In this document: piece after piece, positions 8,099-15,599 of the stretch
Numbering within the stretch: position 1 is the stretch's first letter
How the letters are laid out: each line of letters starts with the position of its first letter
Source of the DNA: Streptomyces bottropensis ATCC 25435
GTDB lineage: Bacteria > Actinomycetota > Actinomycetes > Streptomycetales > Streptomycetaceae
Assembly (NCBI RefSeq): GCF_000383595.1
Contig: NZ_KB911581.1
Location: 7,027,519 to 7,091,518, forward strand
DNA: 64,000 bases
Direction: 5' to 3'
Notes under the pieces: generated by a model
What the model was told of the DNA's origin: nothing
Seen by the model: the letters and a program-made list of their open reading frames with translations, nothing else
Databases searched by the model: none
Position numbers and translations under genes: made by a program

Positions 8099-8998
8099 AT
8101 GCGGAAGCGACGCCACCGTTCGAGGGCGGTGTTCGGCGCGGCCTTGGCGGCGGTCCTGCTGGCCGTGGCGGGATGCGACGCCACCGGTGGCGACTCCCCC
8201 GGCCCCGAGGGGACGGGGTCGCGGGCGAAGCCCTCCCCCTCGCCCACCCCCGCCTGGGACAGCAGCCCCGAGTCGCTGGCCGCCGTCGGCGACTCCATCA
8301 CCCGCGGTTTCGACGCGTGCCAGGTGCTCTCCGACTGCCCCGAGGTGTCCTGGGCGACCGGCACCGACGCCTCGGTCGACAGTCTCGCCTTACGGCTGCT
8401 GGGCGCGTCGGGGGCGACGCGGCGGAGCTGGAACTACGCGGTGACCGGGGCCCGGATGGCCGATCTGCCGAGCCAGGTGGCGCGGGCGGTCTCCCGTGAG
8501 CCGGAGCTGGTCACGGTGATGATCGGCGCGAACGACGCGTGCCGGGCGAGCGCCGCCGCCATGACCCCGGTCGCCGACTTCCGCGCCGACTTCGAGGACG
8601 CGATGGCCACCCTGCGGGACAGCCTGCCGAGGACGCAGGTGTTCGTGGCGAGTGTGCCGGACCTGAAGCGGCTGTGGTCCGAGGGCCGTTCGAACCCGGT
8701 CGGCAAGCAGGTCTGGAAGCTGGGCATCTGCCCGTCCATGCTGGCCGACCCCGACCTCCTCACCACGGCGGCGGGCGAGCGGCGCGATGCCGTCCAGAGC
8801 CGGGTGGAGGCGTACAACGACGTGCTGCGCGAGGTGTGCGAGAAGGACCGCCACTGCCGCTACGACGGGGGCGCCGTCTTCGACTACCGCTTCGGGCAGG
8901 CCCAGCTCAGCCAGTGGGACTGGTTCCATCCGAGCGTGGACGGGCAGGCGCGACTGGCCGAGATCGCGTACCGGATCATCCGCGGGAAGGGCACGTGA
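8099..8998 (+). CDS. SGNH/GDSL hydrolase lipoprotein (with TTA codon)
   Basis: 299 residues. A lipoprotein signal ends at Cys26 (VAGCDA), followed by a Ser/Pro-rich linker. The SGNH blocks are intact: Ser66 in VGDSITRG, a Gly in the NYAVTGAR block II, Asn in IGANDAC, and Asp/His in DWFHPSVDGQ. This predicts an outward-facing esterase or lipase; the Cys pairs (FDACQVLSDC, EVCEKDRHC) resemble disulfides of Streptomyces secreted SGNH lipases. Codon 98 (8390-8392) is TTA, the bldA codon, suggesting developmental control of translation. AGGGGACCAGGGG precedes the ATG. Substrate unknown. Confidence 0.9.
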   Translation: MRKRRHRSRAVFGAALAAVLLAVAGCDATGGDSPGPEGTGSRAKPSPSPTPAWDSSPESLAAVGDSITRGFDACQVLSDCPEVSWATGTDASVDSLALRLLGASGATRRSWNYAVTGARMADLPSQVARAVSREPELVTVMIGANDACRASAAAMTPVADFRADFEDAMATLRDSLPRTQVFVASVPDLKRLWSEGRSNPVGKQVWKLGICPSMLADPDLLTTAAGERRDAVQSRVEAYNDVLREVCEKDRHCRYDGGAVFDYRFGQAQLSQWDWFHPSVDGQARLAEIAYRIIRGKGT

Positions 8999-9031
8999 CC
9001 TGCGGTTCTGCCGTGGCCTAGGGTTTCGCTC

Positions 9032-10021
9032 ATGAGTGAACTCTTCGGCACACTTCCGGACGGCACGCCCGTGCACCGCTGGACTCTGGAGCGGGGCGGC
9101 GCCCGGGTGCGGATCCTGACGTACGGCGGGATCGTGCAGTCGGTGGAGGTGCCGGACCGTCACGGGCGGCCGGCGGACGTGGTGTTGGGGTTCCCCGGCC
9201 TCGACGGGTACCTCCGTCACCCGGGGCCGTTCTTCGGGGCGCTCATCGGCCGGTACGCCAACCGGATCGCCCAGGGCCGGTTCACCCTCGACGGGCGGGT
9301 GTACGAGCTGGAGCGCAACAACCCGCCGAACTCGCTGCACGGCGGCTCCCGCGGCTACGACAAGCGCGTGTGGGAGGCCGAGGGGGTCGGGGGCGGGGCC
9401 GGGGTGCGGCTGACGCGCGTGAGCCCGGACGGGGAGGGAGGCTTCCCCGGGCGGCTGGCGGTCTGCGCGACGTACTCGCTGGAGGAGGACGGGAGCGCGC
9501 TGCGGATCGCGTACGAGGCGGTCACGGACGCGCCGACGGTGGTGAACCTCACGAACCATACGTACTGGAACCTGGGCGGGGCCGCGTCGGGCGCCGCCGG
9601 AGGGCACGAGCTGCGGATCGCCGCGTCGCGGATCACCCCGGTCGACGCCGATCTGATCCCGACCGGTGAGCCGGCGGAGGTGGCGGGGACGCGGTTCGAC
9701 TTCCGGACGGCCCGGAAGGTCGGGAGCGGGTACGACCACAACTTCGTGCTCGACAAGGGGGTCACGGGGAGCGCGGAGCCGGTGGCCGAGCTGTGGGAGC
9801 CGGGGTCGGGGCGGGTGCTGAGCGTGGCCACGACCGAGCCGGGGATGCAGCTCTACACGGCCGACCATCTCGACGGCCCCTTCGGCCCGGGGGACGGGAT
9901 CGCGTTGGAGACGCAGCACTTTCCCGATGCGCCGAACCGGCCGCGGTTTCCCAGTACGGAACTGCGGCCGGGGGCGGTGTACCGGTCGGAGACGGTCTAC
10001 GGGTTCGGGGTGCGTGCGTAG
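9032..10021 (+). CDS. galM: Aldose 1-epimerase (galactose mutarotase)
   Basis: 329 residues. It interconverts alpha and beta anomers of aldoses. Family motifs are present: GRYANRI, NSLHGG with the first catalytic His, NHTYWNLGG with the second His, and the Glu of LETQHFPDAPN. A second mutarotase at 37293-38336 shares its opening (ELFG.L.DGT..HRW.LE.GG), so the two are paralogues. Its 3' end overlaps the convergent GH3 gene by 25 bp. The neighbour hints at a role with glucose or other sugars released by the beta-glucosidase, but this copy is outside the sugar-import block. Confidence 0.94.
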   Translation: MSELFGTLPDGTPVHRWTLERGGARVRILTYGGIVQSVEVPDRHGRPADVVLGFPGLDGYLRHPGPFFGALIGRYANRIAQGRFTLDGRVYELERNNPPNSLHGGSRGYDKRVWEAEGVGGGAGVRLTRVSPDGEGGFPGRLAVCATYSLEEDGSALRIAYEAVTDAPTVVNLTNHTYWNLGGAASGAAGGHELRIAASRITPVDADLIPTGEPAEVAGTRFDFRTARKVGSGYDHNFVLDKGVTGSAEPVAELWEPGSGRVLSVATTEPGMQLYTADHLDGPFGPGDGIALETQHFPDAPNRPRFPSTELRPGAVYRSETVYGFGVRA

Positions 10022-12504
10022 TTCACCGTCGCCCTGACGCGGCGGTCCTCGATCGAGCGGCCGGCCTCCACCTCGTACGAACCCTCCACCGGCACCCACG
10101 CGTTGGCCGACTCGTCCCAGATCTCGAAGGCCCGGCGCGGGAGTCGGACGACGGCCTCCCGCGTCTTTCCGGGCGCCGCGCTCACCGTCGCGAAGCCCAC
10201 CAGCCAGCGGGTCGGGCGGTTGTCGTCGGGGGTCGTGGGAGCCAGGTAGAGCTGGACGGTCTCCCGGCCCTCGCGGGTGCCCGTGTTGCGGACGCGTACC
10301 GTCGCCGTCGTGCCGGTGACGTCGAGGGACTCGTAGGTCCAGTCGGTGTAGCCGAGGCCGTGGCCGAAGGGGTACGAGGGTGTCGCGGAGTGCTTGTCCC
10401 AGGCGCGGTAGCCGATGAAGACACCCTCGTCGTAGGGGAGTTCGCCGCCCGTGGGGGTGACCCGGGTGACGGGGGCCTCGGCCAGGGAGCCCCACGTGGT
10501 GGGGAGCCGGCCGCCGGGCTCGTGGGCGCCGGTGAGGACGTCGGCGAGGGCGGCGCCGCCCTCCTGGCCGGGGAACCAGGTGAGGAGGACGGCGGCGACG
10601 TCGTCGCGCCACGGGAGTTCCACCGGGGAGCCGGCGTTGATGACCACGACGGTGTCGGGGTTGGCGGCGGCCACGGCGCGGACCAGGTCGTCCTGACGGC
10701 CGGGGAGGCGCAGGTCCTTGCGGTCGAAGCCCTCGGACTCGACGCGCTCGGTGGTGGCGACCACCACCACGGCCGTGTCGGCGGCGCGCGCGGCCTCGAC
10801 GGCCTCGGCGATCAGCTCGTCGGGGTCGCGCTGCGGGTCCTGGTGGCACAGGGAGAAGGCGATGGCCTTGAAGAGGGCGTCGGCGGGAAGTTCCGTGACG
10901 TGGGTGAGGGAGACCTCGACGGGGGTGTCCGCCGTCAGCTCGACCCGGGCGCGGGGGACGGGGGCGCCGAAGAACGTCACGAAGGGGTCGTCCGTGTCGG
11001 TGGTCTGCACGTCGTCGAAGAGGGTCGTGCCGTCGACGGTGAGGGTGAAGGCGCCGAGGCCCTTGATGCCGAAGGTGTGCGTGCCGGTCTCGCGCGGGGT
11101 GAAGGTGCCGGTCAGCTCGACGGTGTGCAGGGCGGTGGGGGTCCCCCCGCTCGAGCGAAGCCGAGAGTGGGGGAGGGTGACTCCCTCAGGCAGGTCCGCG
11201 CCCATCCACTGGAGCTGGCCGCTCGGTACGGAGCCGGTGCCGAGGACCGTCCCGGTGGTGTCGCGGCAGACGGCCCGAAGGGTGAATCCCTTGTCGGCCA
11301 CGCCGAGTTCCTCGTTGGGGTCCGCGCCCACGGCGTAGGTGAGGGCGCCGTCGGGGAGGGCGGCGGTGAGGCCGTCGAGGGGGGAGACGACGCGGGAGGG
11401 GAAGACCGTGGCGGAGCCGCCGCCGAGGACGCGGGCGTCGCGGGCCGCCGCGCCGATGAGGGCGACCTGCGCACCCGGCTTCAGGGGCAGGGCCGCCCGG
11501 CCGTCCCTCACGTCGTTGCGGACCAGGACGAAGGAGCGGCGGGCGATCTCGCGGGCCAGCGCCTCGCCGTCGACGGGGGCGGGCAGTTCGGTGACCACCG
11601 GGTCGGCGCCCTCCAGGATGCCGACGCGGGCGGCCAGCCGCAGGACCCGGCGGACCGCCTCGTCGACCTCGGACTCCGCGACCTCGCCGGCGCGGACGGC
11701 GGCCGCCAGGGGCTCGCCGTAGATGGTGACCGGGCCGGGCATGGCGACGTCGAGGCCGCCGGTGAGGGCGTCGGCCGTGGAGCGGGCGGCCATCCAGTCG
11801 GAGACGTTGAAGCCGTCGAAGCCCCACTCGCCGCGCAGGACCTCGTTCACGAGGTAGCGGTGCTCGCTCATCGTGGTGCCGTTGACCGTGTTGTAGGCGG
11901 TCATGATGCCCCAGGGGTGGGCGTTCGCCACGATCGCCTCGAAGGGGGCCAGGTACAGCTCGCGCAGGGCGCGTTCGGAGACCAGGTTGTTCACCGTGAA
12001 GCGGTCGGTCTCGGCGTCGTTGGCGACGAAGTGCTTGACGGTGGTGCCGACCCCGCCGGCCTGCACCCCGGTCACATAGCCCGAGCCGATCTCGCCCGTG
12101 AGGTAGGGGTCCTCGCTGTACGCCTCGAAGTGGCGGCCGCCGAGCGGGGAGCGGTGCAGGTTGACCGTGGGGGCGAGGAGGACGTGGACGCCCTTGCGGC
12201 GGGCCTCCTGGGCCAGTAACACCCCTGCCCGGCGGGCGAGTTCGGGGTCCCAGGTGGCGGCGAGGGCGGTCGGGGACGGCAGGGCCACGGACGGGTCGTC
12301 GGCGGTCCAGCGCACTCCTCGCACGCCGATCGGGCCGTCGGACATGACGAGGGAGCCGAGTCCGATCTCGGGCAGCGCGGGCAGGGTCCACATGTCCTGG
12401 CCGGAGAGCAGGCTCGCCTTGGCGTCGAGGTCGAGCTTGGCGAGGGCCGCCTCGACGGCCGCCTCACGGGCCTCTTCGGCCGGATCGGTGTGTGTGCCCG
12501 CCAT
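9997..12504 (-). CDS. GH3 beta-glucosidase with PA14 insert (with TTA codon)
   Basis: 835 residues, no signal peptide, so probably cytoplasmic and acting on imported oligosaccharides. The N-terminal GH3 barrel has the KHF motif (Lys157-His158) and the nucleophile Asp236 (NVSDWMA); the alpha/beta sandwich, a PA14-like domain (about 390-560; GTHTFGIKGLGAFTLTVDG) and a fibronectin III-like tail (EGRETVQLYL) follow, the usual plan of BglB-type enzymes. Codon 96 (12219-12217) is TTA. At about residues 443-457 the frame runs through a copy of a dispersed Streptomyces hairpin repeat (see 11136-11176). Divergent from a TetR regulator that probably controls it. Confidence 0.94.
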   Translation of the reverse strand: MAGTHTDPAEEAREAAVEAALAKLDLDAKASLLSGQDMWTLPALPEIGLGSLVMSDGPIGVRGVRWTADDPSVALPSPTALAATWDPELARRAGVLLAQEARRKGVHVLLAPTVNLHRSPLGGRHFEAYSEDPYLTGEIGSGYVTGVQAGGVGTTVKHFVANDAETDRFTVNNLVSERALRELYLAPFEAIVANAHPWGIMTAYNTVNGTTMSEHRYLVNEVLRGEWGFDGFNVSDWMAARSTADALTGGLDVAMPGPVTIYGEPLAAAVRAGEVAESEVDEAVRRVLRLAARVGILEGADPVVTELPAPVDGEALAREIARRSFVLVRNDVRDGRAALPLKPGAQVALIGAAARDARVLGGGSATVFPSRVVSPLDGLTAALPDGALTYAVGADPNEELGVADKGFTLRAVCRDTTGTVLGTGSVPSGQLQWMGADLPEGVTLPHSRLRSSGGTPTALHTVELTGTFTPRETGTHTFGIKGLGAFTLTVDGTTLFDDVQTTDTDDPFVTFFGAPVPRARVELTADTPVEVSLTHVTELPADALFKAIAFSLCHQDPQRDPDELIAEAVEAARAADTAVVVVATTERVESEGFDRKDLRLPGRQDDLVRAVAAANPDTVVVINAGSPVELPWRDDVAAVLLTWFPGQEGGAALADVLTGAHEPGGRLPTTWGSLAEAPVTRVTPTGGELPYDEGVFIGYRAWDKHSATPSYPFGHGLGYTDWTYESLDVTGTTATVRVRNTGTREGRETVQLYLAPTTPDDNRPTRWLVGFATVSAAPGKTREAVVRLPRRAFEIWDESANAWVPVEGSYEVEAGRSIEDRRVRATVNYARTPNP
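11136..11176. repeat. Dispersed CTCGAGCGAAGCCGAGAG hairpin repeat inside the GH3 gene
   Basis: TGGGGGTCCCCCC, then GCTCGAGCGAAGCCGAGAG, then TGGGGGAGG. The core folds as CTCG-A-GC-GAA-GC-CGAG with outer C/G runs. I know this element as a frequent intergenic hairpin of Streptomyces genomes. Here it is in frame within the PA14 domain, read on the minus strand as LPHSRLRSSGGTPT, a low-similarity stretch in an otherwise well-conserved protein. Confidence 0.75.
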
Positions 12505-12570
12505 GGGGTCCTCCTGGGTTCGGGTCCGTCGGTCCGTGCGGTTCGTCCGTGATCCACCCCATCGTGCATC

Positions 12571-12612
12571 CGTTACCTGTAGAGCGGTAGGTTTCGTTAT
12601 CTTTACGTTACT
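12571..12612. promoter_or_regulatory. CGTTAYY direct repeats between GH3 and tetR
   Basis: CGTTACC (12571), CGTTATC (12595) and CGTTACT (12606) lie in the only AT-richer part of the 140-bp divergent gap. They could be the binding region of the TetR protein and shield both promoters. No long perfect palindrome was found, so this is tentative. Confidence 0.35.
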
Positions 12613-12644
12613 TTCAGGCCTGGAGGATGTCGTACGGTGACGCC

Positions 12645-13208
12645 ATGAACGCCAGGGCCAGGAGTGTGGAGCGGCGGGCGGAGATCGTCCGGGCCGCCCT
12701 GGAGGTGATCGCCGAGCGCGGCTACCGGGGGGCGAGCCTGGCGGCCGTCGCCGAGCGGGTCGGACTCACCCAGCAGGGGCTGCTGCACCACTTCCCGACG
12801 AAGGAGGCGCTGCTGGTCGCGGTGCTCCACGAACGCGACCAGTGGGACGCGGTGCCGAACACCGCGTGGCGGCTCGATCTGCTGGCCTCGCTCGTGGAGT
12901 ACAACGCGATGCGGCCCGCCATCATCCAGACCTTCTCGGCGCTGCTCGGCGAGAGCGTCACGGAGGGGCATCCGGCGCGCGAGTACTTCACCGGGCGCTA
13001 CGACCGGGTGCGCGCAAGCATGGTGGAGGTGCTGCGCGACGAGTACGGCGACCGGCTGCCGAGCGGGCTGACGCCCGAGCGCGTGGCGCCGCTGCTGGTG
13101 GCCGTGATGGACGGCCTGCAGTACCAGTGGCTGCTGGATCCGGGGTCCGTGGACATGCCGGGGGCCTTCCGGGACTTCCTGACACTGCTGGGCGAGGACG
13201 CGGGCTGA
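12645..13208 (+). CDS. TetR family transcriptional regulator
   Basis: 187 residues from the ATG at 12645; the in-frame ATG at 12627 directly abuts its GGAGG and is less likely. The N-terminal HTH is clear (ERGYRGASLAAVAERVGLTQQGLLHHFPTKEALL). The ligand domain has no recognisable specificity. Divergent orientation to the GH3 beta-glucosidase suggests it controls that gene and itself, possibly sensing a glucoside. A 21-bp tandem array begins at its stop codon. Confidence 0.9.
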   Translation: MNARARSVERRAEIVRAALEVIAERGYRGASLAAVAERVGLTQQGLLHHFPTKEALLVAVLHERDQWDAVPNTAWRLDLLASLVEYNAMRPAIIQTFSALLGESVTEGHPAREYFTGRYDRVRASMVEVLRDEYGDRLPSGLTPERVAPLLVAVMDGLQYQWLLDPGSVDMPGAFRDFLTLLGEDAG

Positions 13209-13300
13209 GACCGGCCGTTCACCGCGTACGACCGGCCGTTCACCGCCTGGGACCGGCCGTTCACCGCCTGGGACCGGCCGTTCACCGCCTACGACCGGCT
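13209..13300 (+). repeat. 21-bp tandem repeat array
   Basis: Four full units of 21 bp (gaccggccgttcaccgc plus a variable tail gtac, ctgg, ctgg, ctac) run from 13209 to 13292, and a partial fifth unit follows. Each has the palindrome CGGCCG. The array starts immediately after the tetR stop and the unit length is a multiple of three, so all three frames stay open through it. No spacers are present, so it is not a CRISPR. Confidence 0.92.
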
Positions 13301-13407
13301 GTCGCGCCCCGGCCGCATGGCGTACGCCCCTTCCGTCACGCGATACTGCCGCCGTCCGGAGCGACACCCCACGGCACGACAGCGACGGAAGGACCTCGAC
13401 TCCCTTG

Positions 13408-14724
13408 ATGTCCCCACTGATATCTCCCCCGACTTCCCGACGGGCACGCGGAGCGACGATCGCCCTGGCGGCCCTGCTCGCCGGCCTCTGCGCCCCCACC
13501 TCCGCCGCCTCCGCCTCGGCGGCGCTCACCGTCGAGGAGCAGCGGCTCGACCGGGCCGTGCCCCAGGAGATCCTGCGGCGGTCCGGATTCGACGCCGTGG
13601 CACCGGAGTTCGGGCGGGCCCTGGCCGGCGCGCGGTCGTACGCGCAGGCCGAGCGGATCGTCGTCCGCCAGGGTGCGCGGTTGTGGAAGCGTGCCGTGGA
13701 CCGGGCGCAGGGGCACGGGCCGGCGGGCGGCGATCTGAGCCGGGACGACGACCGGCCGCTGTACTGGGCGCGGTTGGGGATGACGCGGGAAGTGCGCGGG
13801 TGGGAGCCGGGGTTCCGACTGACGGAGCCTCAGAGAGCCTTGCTGTTGCGTGCGTTGGAGCGGGCGTCACGCGGTCAGGACTCCATCCGGTACCCCGGAG
13901 GCGGCAAGGGGATGAAGCGGATCCTCGTCACCGGCTTCGACCCGTTCACGCTGGACCGGGACGTGCGGATCTCCAACCCCTCCGGCGCCACGGCGCTCGC
14001 TCTCGACGGCACGGTGATCCGGACCGCCGACGGGCCGGCGCGCATCGAGACCGCCGTCTTCCCGGTCCGCTGGGAGGACTTCGCGGACGGCACGGTCGAG
14101 CGGACCCTGCGGGGGTCGTTGCCCCGCCTGGACCTCTTCGCGACCGTCAGCCAGGGCCGGGTGGGCCGTTTCGACATCGAGCGGACCAACGGGGCCTGGC
14201 GCGGCGGCTTCGCCGACAACGACAACATCGGCCGCACCGGAACCGTCCCGGTGACCGACCCCGCCACGCAGCCCCAGTGGACGACCACGACCCTGCCGTA
14301 CGCGGACATCGTCGCCGCGGACACGGGCCGCTTCCCGGTGTACGACAACACGAGCGTGACCGAGATCCCCGCGGGCGGCACGGCCGCGGTCGTACGGCCG
14401 GACGGGCCGACGCCGGGCTCGACCGCGCGGGCCGGGGGCGGCGGCGACTACCTCTCCAACGAGATCGCCTACCGGGCGACGCTCCTGCGCGACCGGCTGG
14501 GTCTCGGCCCCCGGCTGCCGGGCGGGCATGTGCACACGCCCGTCCTGCAGTTCGGCGCCGGCAACACCGACCCGGCGACCGGGGCGGTGACCGATCCGGA
14601 GTTCGTGCGGAACCGGCTGGACATCATCGCGCAGGTGCGGGCGATCGTGACGGTCGCGGTGGACGCCGGTGCGACGCGTTCCGGTACGACGGGTTCCGGT
14701 ACGACGGGGGGTACCCGAGGCTGA
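13408..14724 (+). CDS. Secreted pyroglutamyl-peptidase I homologue with Cys-to-Ser substitution
   Basis: 438 residues. A signal peptide (SRRARGATIALAALLAG, likely cut near ASA at 37) and a helical domain of about 130 residues precede a peptidase C15 domain (171-415: ILVTGFDPF, NPSGATAL). C15 enzymes remove N-terminal pyroglutamate using Glu, Cys and His. Here Glu258 (DIERTN) and His376 (GHVHTPVLQ) are in place, but the Cys position reads Ser350 (GDYLSNEIAYR). The protein may be a serine-type variant or a non-catalytic binder. The C-terminus has Gly/Ser/Thr repeats (GTTGSGTTGGT). Another start is TTG at 13405; GGAAGGA lies upstream. Confidence 0.85.
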   Translation: MSPLISPPTSRRARGATIALAALLAGLCAPTSAASASAALTVEEQRLDRAVPQEILRRSGFDAVAPEFGRALAGARSYAQAERIVVRQGARLWKRAVDRAQGHGPAGGDLSRDDDRPLYWARLGMTREVRGWEPGFRLTEPQRALLLRALERASRGQDSIRYPGGGKGMKRILVTGFDPFTLDRDVRISNPSGATALALDGTVIRTADGPARIETAVFPVRWEDFADGTVERTLRGSLPRLDLFATVSQGRVGRFDIERTNGAWRGGFADNDNIGRTGTVPVTDPATQPQWTTTTLPYADIVAADTGRFPVYDNTSVTEIPAGGTAAVVRPDGPTPGSTARAGGGGDYLSNEIAYRATLLRDRLGLGPRLPGGHVHTPVLQFGAGNTDPATGAVTDPEFVRNRLDIIAQVRAIVTVAVDAGATRSGTTGSGTTGGTRG

Positions 14725-14770
14725 GGCCTCCGGCCGTGCGAGGGGGACACGGCGACCGCGAGGGGCTCGT

Positions 14771-15589
14771 TCAGGCCCCGACCTCGGGCTTGCGGAACAT
14801 GCCGTTCTGCTGCGGGACCCGGTTGCGTTCGTCCTCGCCGGTCGTCTCCTCGCCCAGCAGGTCGCGGGCCATGAGGGTGGCGCCCGCGACCGCGCCCGGC
14901 ATCAGGAAGACGGCGACGAACGGCACCAGGAAGGCGATGCCCAGCGGGGTGCCGAAGCCCCAGATCATGGTCTTGCGGGAGCGCAGGAGGGTGAGGCGGG
15001 CGCGGAGTTCGACGCGGCGGCGCTGGAGGGCGACGGCGGTCAGTTCCTCGGTGAGGAAGAAGCCGGTCACCATGAAGCCGATCACCGGGACGACCGTCTG
15101 GCCGACGAACGGGACGAAACCGAGGCCGAACAGCAGGAGCGCCCACAGCAGCGCCCGTAGGACGATACGGAGGCTGTCCCGGCCCGAGATCCACAACTCC
15201 CGCCACAGCGGCAGGCCGGACTCCGGGGCGGTGCCGTCCGGGGAGACGTCCCGGTCGACCTTCTCCGAGAGGTTCTCGTAGAACGGCTGGCCGATGAGGA
15301 GGGTCATGGCGGTGAAGGTGATGACCGCGAGGGCCAGGGCGAGGGCGAACAGCACGGCGGTGAGCAGGCCGCGGAACAGGCCGGCCCAGGGGCTGGACCA
15401 GTCGTCCGCGAAGGGGGTGGCCCAGGTGACGAAGTCCGGGCCCCAGACGCCGAGCGCGACCAGGGCGCCGAGGTAGAGGACAAGTGTGATCAGGCCTGGG
15501 ATCAGGCCGAAGCCGTACTGCTTGCCGTGCCTGGCCACCCAGCGCTGGCCCTGCACGAGGTACTGGAAACCCACCCCGAAATCACGCAT
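14771..15589 (-). CDS. EI24/CysZ-like integral membrane protein
   Basis: 272 residues with about five to six hydrophobic segments (around 27-50, 75-100, 145-165, 168-190, 215-240). The FGVGFQYLVQGQRWV opening and the LIGQPFYENLSEKVD motif mark the EI24 domain family, which includes the CysZ sulfate transporter. The role in Streptomyces is not established. It lies 10 bp downstream of the SGNH hydrolase gene on the same strand, so the two are probably cotranscribed. Confidence 0.88.
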   Translation of the reverse strand: MRDFGVGFQYLVQGQRWVARHGKQYGFGLIPGLITLVLYLGALVALGVWGPDFVTWATPFADDWSSPWAGLFRGLLTAVLFALALALAVITFTAMTLLIGQPFYENLSEKVDRDVSPDGTAPESGLPLWRELWISGRDSLRIVLRALLWALLLFGLGFVPFVGQTVVPVIGFMVTGFFLTEELTAVALQRRRVELRARLTLLRSRKTMIWGFGTPLGIAFLVPFVAVFLMPGAVAGATLMARDLLGEETTGEDERNRVPQQNGMFRKPEVGA

Positions 15590-15599
15590 GGAGCAAATT

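Noticed and set aside
8390..10849. 819-codon minus-strand frame across the SGNH lipase, galM and the GH3 3' end
   Set aside because: Spans three real genes antisense and is Arg/Pro/His-rich with no motif.
9793..12219. 808-codon open frame on the plus strand opposite the GH3 gene
   Set aside because: It mirrors the third-codon-position GC pattern of the GH3 gene, has a Gly/Val/Asp-rich composition without any domain, and overlaps galM. A shadow frame.
13209..13300. Possible CRISPR array
   Set aside because: Units are directly adjacent without spacers and no cas gene is present. The same reasoning excludes the runs at 16801, 45113, 56849 and 60011.
13317..15281. 654-codon plus-strand frame over the peptidase and EI24 genes
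   Set aside because: Arg/Pro-rich out-of-frame reading of the peptidase gene, continuing antisense through the EI24 gene. No family features.
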